64,000 bases of DNA from Pseudoalteromonas caenipelagi (lineage in GTDB: Bacteria > Pseudomonadota > Gammaproteobacteria > Enterobacterales > Alteromonadaceae): positions 124,001-188,000 of the forward strand of contig NZ_JABBPG010000004.1 in the NCBI RefSeq assembly GCF_013140855.1. Direction: 5' to 3'. This document shows, one piece after another, positions 21,701 through 30,928 of this stretch. Both the position numbers and the translations under genes were made by a program. The first letter of the stretch is position 1; the number at the start of each line of letters is the position of its first letter. The notes beneath the pieces were generated by a model. It did no database searches, was not told the origin of the DNA, and saw only the letters and a program-made list of their open reading frames with translations.

Positions 21701-23122
21701 GTGCAGTATTTACCCATTTTCACCAAATTAGATAACAAGCCGGTTCTCATCGTCGGTGGCGGTGATGTTGCGCTTCGCAAATGTCGAGCATTGATTAAAG
21801 CTCGCGCACATATCACTCTGGTAGCACCTCTATTTTGTGACGAGTTAAAAGCACACGCCGATAAGGGCGAAGTTGTGTTAGTAACAGATTACTTCACTGC
21901 TGAGCATTTAAAAGGGAAAATGCTGGTGATTGCAGCAACCGATAACGATACCGTCAATAATCAGGTATTTGAGCTGGCAAACGAGCGAAATATTTTTGTC
22001 AATGTGGTTGATGACCAACCTAAATGCACATTTATTTTTCCCTCTATCGTGGATAGAGATCCAATTACAATTGCCATTTCAAGTGCCGGTACTGCGCCCG
22101 TTCTGGCTAGACGATTGCGAGAAAAACTTGAAACGCTCATCCCACAGCACATTGGCCCACTTGCTAAATTAGTGGGTAGCTTCAGAGAACATGTTAAAGC
22201 ACGATTTAAGCACTTTGCTGACCGTAGGCAATTTTGGGAAAGCGTATTTGATTCAAGTGTGGTAAGCAAAGTACAAGCAGGTGATACGCTAGGTGCCACA
22301 GAGCAACTACATGACATGCTAAACGCAAAACCTGAACCTGAAGGGGAAGTATATGTGGTTGGTGCAGGCCCAGGCGACCCTGAATTACTTACTCTTAAAG
22401 CATTACAGCTTATGCAGCAAGCCGATGTTGTCGTTTACGATTATCTTGTTTCTGATGAAATCATGGACTTGGTACGCAGAGATGCAGACTTAGTGTGCGT
22501 TGGCAAACGTTTAGGTAATCACAGCGTTAAGCAAGAAGATACTAACCAAATGTTGGTTGATTTAGCTAAGCAAGGTAAAAAAGTGTGCCGCATCAAAGGC
22601 GGCGACCCGTTTATTTATGGCCGTGGAGGCGAAGAAGTACAAGTGCTAGCAGCCAATCAAGTACGCTATCAAATTGTACCTGGCATTACCGCTGCGGCTG
22701 GCTGTAGCGCTTATGCTGGCATCCCTCTTACGCATCGTGATCATGCGCAAGCGATACAGTTTGTAACAGGGCATTGCAAAAAAGACGGGCAAGAACTTGA
22801 TTGGCCTTCTTTAGCCAAGCCTAATCAAACTTTAGCCATTTACATGGGCGTGATAAAATCGCCACACATTCAAGCACAACTGCTGAAGTATGGTCGCGCC
22901 GGCTCAACCCCTGTGGCGATCGTCGAAAACGGCACCCGCAAAGAGCAAAGGGTCGTTAGAACACAGCTGAGTCAATTAGCAGAGCAAATAGAGGCACATA
23001 AAGTGGTCTCTCCTGCGTTACTCATTATCGGCGAAGTTGCTGCGCTTCACGAACAACTAGCCTGGTTTGGACAAACCGCACAGGTTAGCAGCTTTGCTCA
23101 GCCACTTACTGATGTGGCATAA
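21701..23122 (+). CDS. cysG: Siroheme synthase (trifunctional)
   Basis: A 473-residue protein that makes siroheme, the cofactor of sulfite and nitrite reductases, from uroporphyrinogen III. The N-terminal dehydrogenase/ferrochelatase part begins with a Rossmann motif VLIVGGGDVALRK. The C-terminal SUMT methyltransferase carries VYVVGAGPGDPELLTLKAL, VVYDYLVSDEIM and CRIKGGDPFIYGRGGEE. The start is GTG at 21701, with GGAG eight bases upstream and MQYLPIF, the usual family N-terminus; a longer in-frame reading from 21656 has no support. It leads the sulfate-assimilation operon, 41 bases before cysD. Confidence 0.97.
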   Translation: MQYLPIFTKLDNKPVLIVGGGDVALRKCRALIKARAHITLVAPLFCDELKAHADKGEVVLVTDYFTAEHLKGKMLVIAATDNDTVNNQVFELANERNIFVNVVDDQPKCTFIFPSIVDRDPITIAISSAGTAPVLARRLREKLETLIPQHIGPLAKLVGSFREHVKARFKHFADRRQFWESVFDSSVVSKVQAGDTLGATEQLHDMLNAKPEPEGEVYVVGAGPGDPELLTLKALQLMQQADVVVYDYLVSDEIMDLVRRDADLVCVGKRLGNHSVKQEDTNQMLVDLAKQGKKVCRIKGGDPFIYGRGGEEVQVLAANQVRYQIVPGITAAAGCSAYAGIPLTHRDHAQAIQFVTGHCKKDGQELDWPSLAKPNQTLAIYMGVIKSPHIQAQLLKYGRAGSTPVAIVENGTRKEQRVVRTQLSQLAEQIEAHKVVSPALLIIGEVAALHEQLAWFGQTAQVSSFAQPLTDVA

Positions 23123-23163
23123 ACAAGTTTTATAATTTTAATATTTGATGTAGGACGACTATC

Positions 23164-24063
23164 ATGGCTTTAACACACCTTCAGCAGCTTGAGGCTGAGA
23201 GTATAAAGATTATTCGCGAAGTCGCCGCCGAGTTTGAAAATCCAGTAATGCTTTACTCTATTGGTAAAGACTCTTCGGTACTTCTGCACTTAGCACGTAA
23301 AGCATTTTATCCGGCGAAGATCCCATTTCCTCTTTTACATGTGGATACAGACTGGAAATTCCGTGAAATGATCGAATTTCGCGACCGCATGGCAAAAGAG
23401 TACGGCTTTGAGTTAATAGTACATAAAAACCCAGAAGGTATGGCTATGGGAATTGGACCATTTACCCATGGCTCAGCAAAGCATACCGATGTAATGAAAA
23501 CTCAAGGTTTAAAACAAGCACTGGATAAATACGGTTTTGATGCAGCTTTTGGTGGCGCGCGCCGTGACGAAGAAAAGTCTCGTGCCAAAGAACGTGTTTA
23601 TTCATTCCGTGACAAACACCACCGTTGGGATCCAAAAAACCAACGTCCAGAGCTTTGGAATACCTACAACAGTCAGGTAAACCCAGGGGAAAGCATTCGT
23701 GTATTCCCACTTTCAAACTGGACTGAGCTAGACATTTGGCAATATATCTACCAAGAAAACATCGAGATGGTGCCATTGTATCTGGCTCAAGAGCGACCCG
23801 TTGTTGAGCGCAATGGAACGTTGATCATGGTGGATGATGAACGTATGCCACTAGAAGAAGGTGAAGTGCCTCAGATGAAGTCTGTGCGCTTTCGTACTTT
23901 GGGTTGTTACCCACTCACCGGTGCGGTTGAGTCAACAGCCAGTACATTAACCGAAATTATTGAAGAAATGTTGTTATCAACGTCATCAGAGCGTGAAGGC
24001 CGTGTCATTGACCATGACTCAGCTGGGTCGATGGAAAAGAAAAAACGTGAGGGGTACTTCTAA
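23164..24063 (+). CDS. cysD: Sulfate adenylyltransferase subunit 2
   Basis: A 299-residue catalytic subunit of ATP sulfurylase, which forms adenosine 5'-phosphosulfate from ATP and sulfate with the GTPase CysN. The PP-loop is [18 protein letters not shown] near residue 32, followed by HVDTDWKF and the family segment [16 protein letters not shown]. The stop overlaps the cysN start by one base (TAATG), implying coupled translation of the heterodimer. Confidence 0.98.
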   Translation: MALTHLQQLEAESIKIIREVAAEFENPVMLYSIGKDSSVLLHLARKAFYPAKIPFPLLHVDTDWKFREMIEFRDRMAKEYGFELIVHKNPEGMAMGIGPFTHGSAKHTDVMKTQGLKQALDKYGFDAAFGGARRDEEKSRAKERVYSFRDKHHRWDPKNQRPELWNTYNSQVNPGESIRVFPLSNWTELDIWQYIYQENIEMVPLYLAQERPVVERNGTLIMVDDERMPLEEGEVPQMKSVRFRTLGCYPLTGAVESTASTLTEIIEEMLLSTSSEREGRVIDHDSAGSMEKKKREGYF

Positions 24064-25478
24064 TGTCAACAGCCAATGAAGTAAGAGAGTTAGGAATTGA
24101 TGCATACCTTGCTCGTCAGCAAGATAAAAGTTTGTTACGCATGATGACCTGTGGCAGTGTTGATGATGGTAAGTCTACTCTGATTGGTCGACTACTACAC
24201 GATAGCCATCAAATCTATGAAGATCAGTTAGCCGCGCTGCATAAAGATAACGAAAAGGTAGGTAATGCAGGTGAAGAACTCGACTTGGCCCTGTTGGTTG
24301 ACGGCTTACAGGCCGAGCGTGAGCAAGGTATCACCATTGATGTAGCTTATCGTTATTTTTCAACAGCAAAGCGCAAGTTTATTATTGCCGACACGCCAGG
24401 ACACGAACAATATACCCGCAACATGGTTACCGGTGCATCCACCAGTGATCTGGCTATTATTCTTGTTGACGCTCGCTATGGTGTGCAAGTGCAAACCAAA
24501 CGCCACAGCTTTATCTGTGACTCGTTAGGTATTAAGCAGTTTGTTGTTGCTATCAACAAAATGGATATTTGTGATTTTGATGAAGCGGTTTTCAATCGTA
24601 TTAAAGCGCAATACTTGGAGTTTGCAAAACAGCTTAATGTGACTGATATTAAATTTGTGCCTATGTCAGCACTAAAAGGTGATAACGTTGTAGCGCGTTC
24701 GGAGCGTACTCCATATTACACTGATAAGCCCTTGCTTGAGCTACTTGAAGACTCGCCAGCTGCTGCCGCCAATACTGAGTTTGAAGCGCGGTTCCCAGTG
24801 CAATACGTGATCCGTCCAAACCTTGACTTTAGAGGTTTTCAAGGCACATTAACCTCGGGGTCATTCGCAGTTGGTCAAGCTGTAAAAGTGCTGCCTTCTG
24901 GTAAGTGCTCTAGTATCAAAGAGCTGGTTACGTTTGACGGTAACTTAGAGCAAGTAGAAACAGGGCAAGCGTTCACTATCACCTTAAATGATGAAGTAGA
25001 TATCAGCCGAGGAGACGTGATTGTACCTGCAGATTCACATGCTCAAGTGACCAACCTTATTCAAGCAAAGCTCGTTTGGATGCATGAGACCCCACTGGTT
25101 TTGGGTAAGAGCTATAACTTTAAGCTAGGCAGCAAAAATACCTCTGCTATCGTTAAGCACATCGACCACACCATTGATGTGAATACCCTCGACCATGGTC
25201 AAGCAGACTCATTACAGCTCAATGAAATTGCAATTGTAACACTTGAACTAACTGAAACGATTGTCGCAGATATTTACCGCAATAATCGTGAAACGGGTGC
25301 GTTTATTCTCATTGATAGATTAAGCAACTTGACGGTGGGTGCCGGTATGGTTGAGGCTTTGTTAGTTGCACAAGAAGCCACACACTCACAGTTTAGCGAG
25401 TTCGAAATTGAACTTAATGCTTTGGTCCGCAAGCACTTCCCTCATTGGCAAGCGCTGGATATCGGCAAACTTAAGTGA
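24063..25478 (+). CDS. cysN: Sulfate adenylyltransferase subunit 1 (GTPase)
   Basis: A 471-residue EF-Tu-like GTPase subunit of ATP sulfurylase that couples GTP hydrolysis to APS synthesis. The P-loop is GSVDDGKSTLIGRLLHDS (near residue 31), G2 has REQGITIDVAYR, G3 is DTPGHEQYTRNM and G4 is NKMD. There is no fused CysC kinase domain, consistent with a separate cysC three genes later. It is translationally coupled to cysD. Confidence 0.98.
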   Translation: MSTANEVRELGIDAYLARQQDKSLLRMMTCGSVDDGKSTLIGRLLHDSHQIYEDQLAALHKDNEKVGNAGEELDLALLVDGLQAEREQGITIDVAYRYFSTAKRKFIIADTPGHEQYTRNMVTGASTSDLAIILVDARYGVQVQTKRHSFICDSLGIKQFVVAINKMDICDFDEAVFNRIKAQYLEFAKQLNVTDIKFVPMSALKGDNVVARSERTPYYTDKPLLELLEDSPAAAANTEFEARFPVQYVIRPNLDFRGFQGTLTSGSFAVGQAVKVLPSGKCSSIKELVTFDGNLEQVETGQAFTITLNDEVDISRGDVIVPADSHAQVTNLIQAKLVWMHETPLVLGKSYNFKLGSKNTSAIVKHIDHTIDVNTLDHGQADSLQLNEIAIVTLELTETIVADIYRNNRETGAFILIDRLSNLTVGAGMVEALLVAQEATHSQFSEFEIELNALVRKHFPHWQALDIGKLK

Positions 25479-25511
25479 TCGGCCAACGCCTGTTATTAGG
25501 AGCGTCTTTAG

Positions 25512-27236
25512 ATGTATGAACAAATCGTTTTAACAGGCATTATGTTAGCGTTAGTCGGCTGCCTTTTTGGCACCCGACTAAAACCTGCTTGGCTATTCGT
25601 TGGCGCAATCAGTCTTAGCTACCTAGCAGGTCTCATTGATCTTGAAGGCATGTTAGTCAACTATGCTAATCCGTCACTTATCACTCTGATACTTCTTGTA
25701 TTAGTGTCAATCGCAATTGAAAAAACCACGCTTATCCAATCGTTGGCACAATCTTTAGCCAAAGGCAGTTTGTCACATTCAGTGATGAAACTCGGCTTGT
25801 CAACCGCCTTTTTGTCATCCTTTACCAACAATACAGCAGTGGTGGCTTCGCTTATTTCAGCGATAAAAGAAAGCCCAACACATTCACCTTCTAAGTTGCT
25901 ATTACCTTTGTCCTATACTGCAATTTTAGGGGGAACACTTACTTTAATTGGCACCTCAACCAACTTAATAGTGAATGGTTTTGCTATTGATGCGGGAATG
26001 GCACCTCTGGGCTTTTTTGATTTTACACTCATAGGCTTAGGTGCTCTGTCTGTTGGCCTAATAACCATTATGGTGCTTCTCAAGTACTTACCTGACAATG
26101 GCACCAATGATCAAGAAGTGGTGCCCTTTTACTTAGAAGGTAAAGTTCAAGCAGGCTCCAAGCTGATTGGTCGCACTGTAGAAGAAAATGGTCTTCGTGA
26201 TCTCAAAGACCTATTTCTTGCCGAAATTATTCATGGTGACCGCCGTATTTGTGCTGTAACCCCTCAGCAAGTTATCCAACAAGGGGATGTATTATTATTT
26301 GTTGGTGACATTAAATCAGTGCCTTTGCTATCTCGCTTCGACGGCTTAAAGATTGTTCATGATAAACATGAAAAAGACGTCGAACACCTTGTTGAAGTTG
26401 TTATAAGCCAGTCGTCTAAATACATTGGTAAAACGGTAAAAGAAGTGCGCTTTCGAGAGCAGTTTCATGCCGCGGTCATTGCCATTAGACGCGGTCATGA
26501 CCGTTTGCAAGGCGGGCTTGGACAAGTGCGTTTACAAGCAGGTGATTCATTGATATTAGCGCCAGGCAGCCAATTTTATGAGCTTCCTGATTTAAAGCGC
26601 GAATTTGTCTATATCTCAGGCTTAGATTTACAGACTCACTTAAAACCCAAGCAGTCACACCTTGTGTTGGCAGCTTTCAGCGCAGTGTTGGCACTGAGCA
26701 TTTTTGACATAGTGCCACTGGTCAAAGGCTTGATGGTCTTATTACTTGGCCTATTCTTAATAGGCACTATCAAAGTGAGCGAGCTAAAACGTCGTTTTCC
26801 TATAGAGCTTTTAGCTATTGTTGGAAGTGCCATTGGCCTTGCCAAGCTGATGATCAACACAGGGTTGGCTGGACAAATATCTGACGCACTATTTTATGTT
26901 TTAGGAGATTTTGGACCCTACGGTGCCTTTATCGCTATTTTTGTGATGACTGTCGTATTTACAGAACTCATCACCAATAATGCAGCCGCAGCGCTATCAT
27001 TTCCCGTCGCGTATGCTCTGGCTGTTGGTTTTGATGTGAGTCCTCTCCCTTTTGTGATGGCCGTAGCATTTGGTGCGTCAGCCAGTTTTATTTCTCCTTT
27101 TGGCTATCAAACCAATTTAATGGTTTATAGCGCGGGAAACTACCGCATTAAGGATTATGTAACGATGGGGCTCCCCCTATCCATCATATATTCAATTACC
27201 GTTTTAACCTTAATTCCTCTTGTTTTTCCATTTTAA
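25512..27236 (+). CDS. SLC13-family permease with two TrkA-C domains, probable sulfate transporter
   Basis: A 574-residue inner-membrane protein. Hydrophobic helices occupy residues 1-190 and 380-574, and between them are two RCK/TrkA-C regulatory domains (about 205-280, around LIGRTVEENGLRDL, and 290-370, around YIGKTVKEVRFREQ). Each membrane half has an Asn/Thr-rich hairpin (SFTNNTAVVAS; ITNNAAAALSFP), the substrate-binding signature of the DASS/SLC13 fold. Its place between cysN and cysC, and the absence of nearby cysPUWA genes, strongly suggest Na+-coupled sulfate uptake. The substrate is inferred from context. Confidence 0.88.
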   Translation: MYEQIVLTGIMLALVGCLFGTRLKPAWLFVGAISLSYLAGLIDLEGMLVNYANPSLITLILLVLVSIAIEKTTLIQSLAQSLAKGSLSHSVMKLGLSTAFLSSFTNNTAVVASLISAIKESPTHSPSKLLLPLSYTAILGGTLTLIGTSTNLIVNGFAIDAGMAPLGFFDFTLIGLGALSVGLITIMVLLKYLPDNGTNDQEVVPFYLEGKVQAGSKLIGRTVEENGLRDLKDLFLAEIIHGDRRICAVTPQQVIQQGDVLLFVGDIKSVPLLSRFDGLKIVHDKHEKDVEHLVEVVISQSSKYIGKTVKEVRFREQFHAAVIAIRRGHDRLQGGLGQVRLQAGDSLILAPGSQFYELPDLKREFVYISGLDLQTHLKPKQSHLVLAAFSAVLALSIFDIVPLVKGLMVLLLGLFLIGTIKVSELKRRFPIELLAIVGSAIGLAKLMINTGLAGQISDALFYVLGDFGPYGAFIAIFVMTVVFTELITNNAAAALSFPVAYALAVGFDVSPLPFVMAVAFGASASFISPFGYQTNLMVYSAGNYRIKDYVTMGLPLSIIYSITVLTLIPLVFPF

Positions 27237-27248
27237 TAGGCAAGTAAT

Positions 27249-27845
27249 ATGGACGAAAATATAGTTTGGCATAACTATGCCGTTGACAAAGCACATCGTA
27301 GCGAACAAAAGCGCCATAAGCCTTGTGTATTATGGTTTACGGGTTACTCCGGTTCAGGTAAAAGCACGGTGGCAGGCGCGCTTGAAAGTGCCTTGCACCA
27401 GCAAGGCGTTCATACCTATTTACTTGATGGGGATAATGTTCGTCACGGTCTATGTAAAGACTTAGGGTTTAGCGACGAGGACAGAGTCGAAAACATTCGT
27501 CGCGTTGGCGAACTAAGTAAACTGATGGCCGATGCTGGTTTGGTCGTACTCACAGCCTTTATTTCGCCGTTTCAAGCAGAACGTGATATGGTACGTTCGC
27601 TACTAGATGACGGTGAGTTTATCGAAGTGTTTTTGGATACACCGTTGGATGTGTGTGAACAACGCGATCCTAAAGGCTTGTATAAAAAAGCCAGAGCGGG
27701 TGAAATTAAACACTTTACCGGTATTGACTCTGATTATCAGGCCCCGGTAAATCCAGAAGTGACATTAGATACTAGCAAAAACTCGTTGTCTGACTCTGTG
27801 GAGCAATTAGTCGCATACCTAAAAACTAGAAATATCATAGGATAA
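27249..27845 (+). CDS. cysC: Adenylylsulfate kinase
   Basis: A 198-residue APS kinase that phosphorylates adenosine 5'-phosphosulfate to PAPS. The P-loop is [14 protein letters not shown] near residue 31, followed by the [16 protein letters not shown] substrate segment and the [27 protein letters not shown] motif. It begins 12 bases after the permease gene and ends 3 bases before cysQ. Confidence 0.98.
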   Translation: MDENIVWHNYAVDKAHRSEQKRHKPCVLWFTGYSGSGKSTVAGALESALHQQGVHTYLLDGDNVRHGLCKDLGFSDEDRVENIRRVGELSKLMADAGLVVLTAFISPFQAERDMVRSLLDDGEFIEVFLDTPLDVCEQRDPKGLYKKARAGEIKHFTGIDSDYQAPVNPEVTLDTSKNSLSDSVEQLVAYLKTRNIIG

Positions 27846-27848
27846 GTT

Positions 27849-28619
27849 ATGAACCAGACCGATCTTTTGGAAGAGATCTTGTTGCTAGCGCGCAAAGCGG
27901 GTGACGCCATCATGTCAATTTACGCCAAAGATTTTAATATCGAGTACAAGGCCGATGAAAGCCCAGTAACCGATGCCGATTTTGCGGCCCACAAAGTGAT
28001 AGTCAAAGGTTTGCAAAAACTTACTCCACAACTGCCTATTTTGAGCGAAGAAAGTGCAGATATAGACTGGCCAACAAGACAAACTTGGCAGCAATACTGG
28101 CTGGTAGACCCAATCGATGGTACTAAAGAATTTATAAAGAAGAACGGCGAATTTACCGTTAATATTGCGCTTATCAAAAACGGCAAACCGATTTTAGGTG
28201 TTGTGCACGCCCCCGCGCTCAACGAAAGCTACTTAGCAGCTGAAGCAATTGGTGCCTTTAAAGAGTGTGGCGAAGCACGCATTGAACTTAAAGTAACCGA
28301 AAAGCCAAACAAGGGAACTATCCATGTTGTTGGTTCTCGCTCTCACCCTTCTGCCGACTTAGCTAGTTACCTTGAACAGTTTGAAAATGTAGAAATGGTG
28401 CCTAAAGGTAGTTCATTGAAATTATGTTTGGTCGCTGAGGGGCAAGCCGATATTTATCCTCGTCTTGGACCAACTTGTGAGTGGGATACCGGAGCGGGTC
28501 ATGCAGTCGCTGCAATTGCGGGGGCCACTGTCACTCAAATTGATGGCAGCCCATTGCTTTATAATCAAAAAGAGAGTTATTTGAACCCTTACTTTGTCGT
28601 TTCTCGACTCGCTGATTAA
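27849..28619 (+). CDS. cysQ: 3'(2'),5'-bisphosphate nucleotidase
   Basis: A 256-residue member of the inositol monophosphatase superfamily that hydrolyses PAP, the toxic by-product of PAPS reduction. Metal-binding motifs are SEESADI, DPIDGTKEFIKKNGEFTVNIAL, and the C-terminal WDTGAGHAV with GGATV-like context. It is the last gene of the operon, 3 bases after cysC, and is followed by a hairpin. Confidence 0.96.
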   Translation: MNQTDLLEEILLLARKAGDAIMSIYAKDFNIEYKADESPVTDADFAAHKVIVKGLQKLTPQLPILSEESADIDWPTRQTWQQYWLVDPIDGTKEFIKKNGEFTVNIALIKNGKPILGVVHAPALNESYLAAEAIGAFKECGEARIELKVTEKPNKGTIHVVGSRSHPSADLASYLEQFENVEMVPKGSSLKLCLVAEGQADIYPRLGPTCEWDTGAGHAVAAIAGATVTQIDGSPLLYNQKESYLNPYFVVSRLAD

Positions 28620-28633
28620 CCTTGCACCGTGGG

Positions 28634-28659
28634 CTTAACCCGCAACACAGCGGGTTAAG
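28634..28659 (+). terminator. Terminator hairpin after cysQ
   Basis: A 10-bp perfect stem CTTAACCCGC / GCGGGTTAAG with a 6-nt loop lies 15 bases after the cysQ stop. The T tract is short (TTT), so it may be a weak terminator. It also lies just beyond the convergent lipoprotein gene and may serve both. Confidence 0.65.
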
Positions 28660-28678
28660 TTTAGCCTCCACAGCCTCT

Positions 28679-30007
28679 TTAGATACCATACAACGTGCGC
28701 ATCGCTTTATAATCAATTCCAAATTGGTGCTCAAACCAGCTATTAACGTAAGCATTATCCGGCTCGACTTGTGCGCACCTTAAGACGTTTTCTGCATTTA
28801 ACTCGGCACGTTGATCTTGGCAATACTGCTGCTGCCACAGTTGCGTTAGCGACTGTTCAAACCCTTGAGATAACTTAGTTAAGTAGGAGGAAAATACGGC
28901 TTTTTGATCTAATAACTCAGCCGCTTTTGGCTGTAAATCCGCTTCGGAAAAGTTCGCACTGTGGCTTGTTGTTTGGTTGCTTTGACTATCCATATATTGA
29001 TTTGACAACAGCATTCTTGCAAGCTCTCCACGATAGCTTAACCGTGCTGAATATGACTCGCGATAATCGATCAGCGGATAAATATAAACGCGCTCAACGT
29101 CCACCTCAACTTGCTTGTTACGATCATTTGGGTCTTGTCTAAGTTCTTTAACAAGATAGCGCTTTTCTTGCTGTTTATGAGTCGCTGTTTGCCGATAGTC
29201 AACATCCGCTGTAATCTTCATATCGAGCACCTGAGCAGCTTTTGGTGAATACCAAATACTACGTTGAAAACTATCTTGTAACTGGCTAATAGCGCCATCA
29301 ATTAACTGCTGGTGAGCACGCCTTTGCGGTGTATTGAGTTGCAACTGTGTATTAAAGGCAAGATTCGAATAACGACTGTTATCCACATGATCAACAGACA
29401 AATCTTGCTTAACCTGCCATACCGAGCAATATTTTTGTGTCAGCTGATATAAAAAGAAGCGCTGCCCCTGAACCTGTTCTGCTAAAGCCTCACATTTATG
29501 TTTGGCTAATTTGCTTAACTGTGGCTGATAACTCTTTAACGAAGCTGTGAGTTGGGCATTGGCAATTAAAAATGCGTATTTGTGCTCAAACCAACGAAAT
29601 TGATCTGGGTAATTGCTGGCTGCCAAGCTTTTCCCATGCGCTTTTAGAAATGCTTCACCATAGCGAACTTCTTCACTTTGTGTTGCAGCCTGTGCTCCCA
29701 TCGCCTCAAGGTGCCAAACGCTTTGATTACGTAAAATAGACTCAAGCTTATCTGCCGCACCGATGTAATTTGAAGCAAGTCTCAGCATACGGACTTCAAT
29801 CAGCCCTCTATCAATAATTTTGTGCCGTGCCTGATTGAGCCGCTGCTGCGCCTCTACATCAGTAGCGTCTTCCTCTAAAGCTTGTTGATAAAATTCTGCA
29901 GCTTGCTGATACATTCCTTGCTCGTACAGCTTGTCGCCTTTTTCGACTAAGCTGGTACATGCGCTTAGTAATAATAGGCTTCCCAGTAACATTATGGCTC
30001 GAGTCAT
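28679..30007 (-). CDS. TPR-like lipoprotein of unknown function
   Basis: A 442-residue protein with a signal peptide and lipobox LLSAC (Cys16). Residues 20-70 (GDKLYEQGMYQQAAEFYQQALEEDATDVEAQQRLNQAR) form a tetratricopeptide-like helical hairpin pair. The remaining 370 residues are Gln/Leu-rich, predicted mostly helical, with a conserved-looking patch around YSPKAAQVLDMKITADVDYRQT and four scattered Cys residues. I do not recognise a named family beyond TPR lipoprotein. It is monocistronic, divergent from a solute-binding-like gene and convergent with cysQ. Confidence 0.65.
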   Translation of the reverse strand: MTRAIMLLGSLLLLSACTSLVEKGDKLYEQGMYQQAAEFYQQALEEDATDVEAQQRLNQARHKIIDRGLIEVRMLRLASNYIGAADKLESILRNQSVWHLEAMGAQAATQSEEVRYGEAFLKAHGKSLAASNYPDQFRWFEHKYAFLIANAQLTASLKSYQPQLSKLAKHKCEALAEQVQGQRFFLYQLTQKYCSVWQVKQDLSVDHVDNSRYSNLAFNTQLQLNTPQRRAHQQLIDGAISQLQDSFQRSIWYSPKAAQVLDMKITADVDYRQTATHKQQEKRYLVKELRQDPNDRNKQVEVDVERVYIYPLIDYRESYSARLSYRGELARMLLSNQYMDSQSNQTTSHSANFSEADLQPKAAELLDQKAVFSSYLTKLSQGFEQSLTQLWQQQYCQDQRAELNAENVLRCAQVEPDNAYVNSWFEHQFGIDYKAMRTLYGI

Positions 30008-30163
30008 ACTGCTATTTTCCTTTTGAATTCAACGTTATTTGCTTTTTATCATAACTTACAAACATTGTAGCTAATATAGGCCCGTGATGCGATGGCTAAA
30101 ATAGCGCCAAATCACCCCTTTTTGACTACGCTTAAAAAGTACAACCAAGTAAGGGATATGATT

Positions 30164-30928
30164 ATGCAACAATACCTGTGCCGCATTTTACTTTGCTGCT
30201 TTTTTTTACACTCTGCCAGTGTACTTGCTAATGACCCCAAAAGTAAGATCCACATATACACCGAAGATTTCCCTCCCTATCAGGAGTTTATGGGGCCTGG
30301 CAAGATAGGCGGTGTTGCAACAAAGTTAGTAAAATCCATTTTTGAACACAGCAATATCAACTATAAAATTCATGTATTACCTTGGTTTAGAACTAATCAT
30401 ATTGTAAACCATACACCTAACACCTTTATATACTCACTTGCTCGCACCAAAGAGCGCGAAAAGCTCTATCATTGGATTGCGCCTCTGTGCGAAATAAATG
30501 TGTCTTTTTACAAACTCAAAGCAAGAAAAGACATTACAGTGAACAGTATTGAAGATATTAAAAAATATATTGTTGCAGTGGCATCTGGGCAACCCACAGA
30601 GCAGCATCTCGTAGAGCAAGGTTTCACCCAAGATGACAACTTAGTGATCTTGGCCAGTCATCAACAAGGTGCTTTGATGCTTAATAAAGAGCGCGTAGAC
30701 TTGTTATTTGGTGCAGACTTATTTATAAAAAATATCGAAAAATCAATGGGAAGAATAGGTGAGTGGGAAAGCGTGTATGTTTCTACAGAGTTAAGTAAGC
30801 GCATGTATTTAGCCGCCAACATCAACAGTGATGAGGCACTTATCAGTAAACTGCGCAAAAGCCATAACGCACTGAGTAATAAACTAAAAACGTCAGCGCG
30901 TTGTAAAGAAGCCTTGCATAGTTATTAA
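30164..30928 (+). CDS. Periplasmic solute-binding-like protein (SBP_bac_3 type)
   Basis: An exported protein of 254 residues from the ATG at 30164, which has AAGGGA seven bases upstream and a clean signal peptide (MQQYLCRILLCCFFLHSASVLA). A longer in-frame start at 30092 gives a poor N-terminus. The mature part begins with KIHIYTEDFPPYQEF and continues through GGVATKLVKSIFEHSNINYKIHVLPWFR, typical of amino-acid-type periplasmic binding proteins. No permease or ATPase genes are adjacent, so it is an orphan binding protein, as is common in marine Alteromonadales. The ligand is unknown. Confidence 0.75.
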   Translation: MQQYLCRILLCCFFLHSASVLANDPKSKIHIYTEDFPPYQEFMGPGKIGGVATKLVKSIFEHSNINYKIHVLPWFRTNHIVNHTPNTFIYSLARTKEREKLYHWIAPLCEINVSFYKLKARKDITVNSIEDIKKYIVAVASGQPTEQHLVEQGFTQDDNLVILASHQQGALMLNKERVDLLFGADLFIKNIEKSMGRIGEWESVYVSTELSKRMYLAANINSDEALISKLRKSHNALSNKLKTSARCKEALHSY

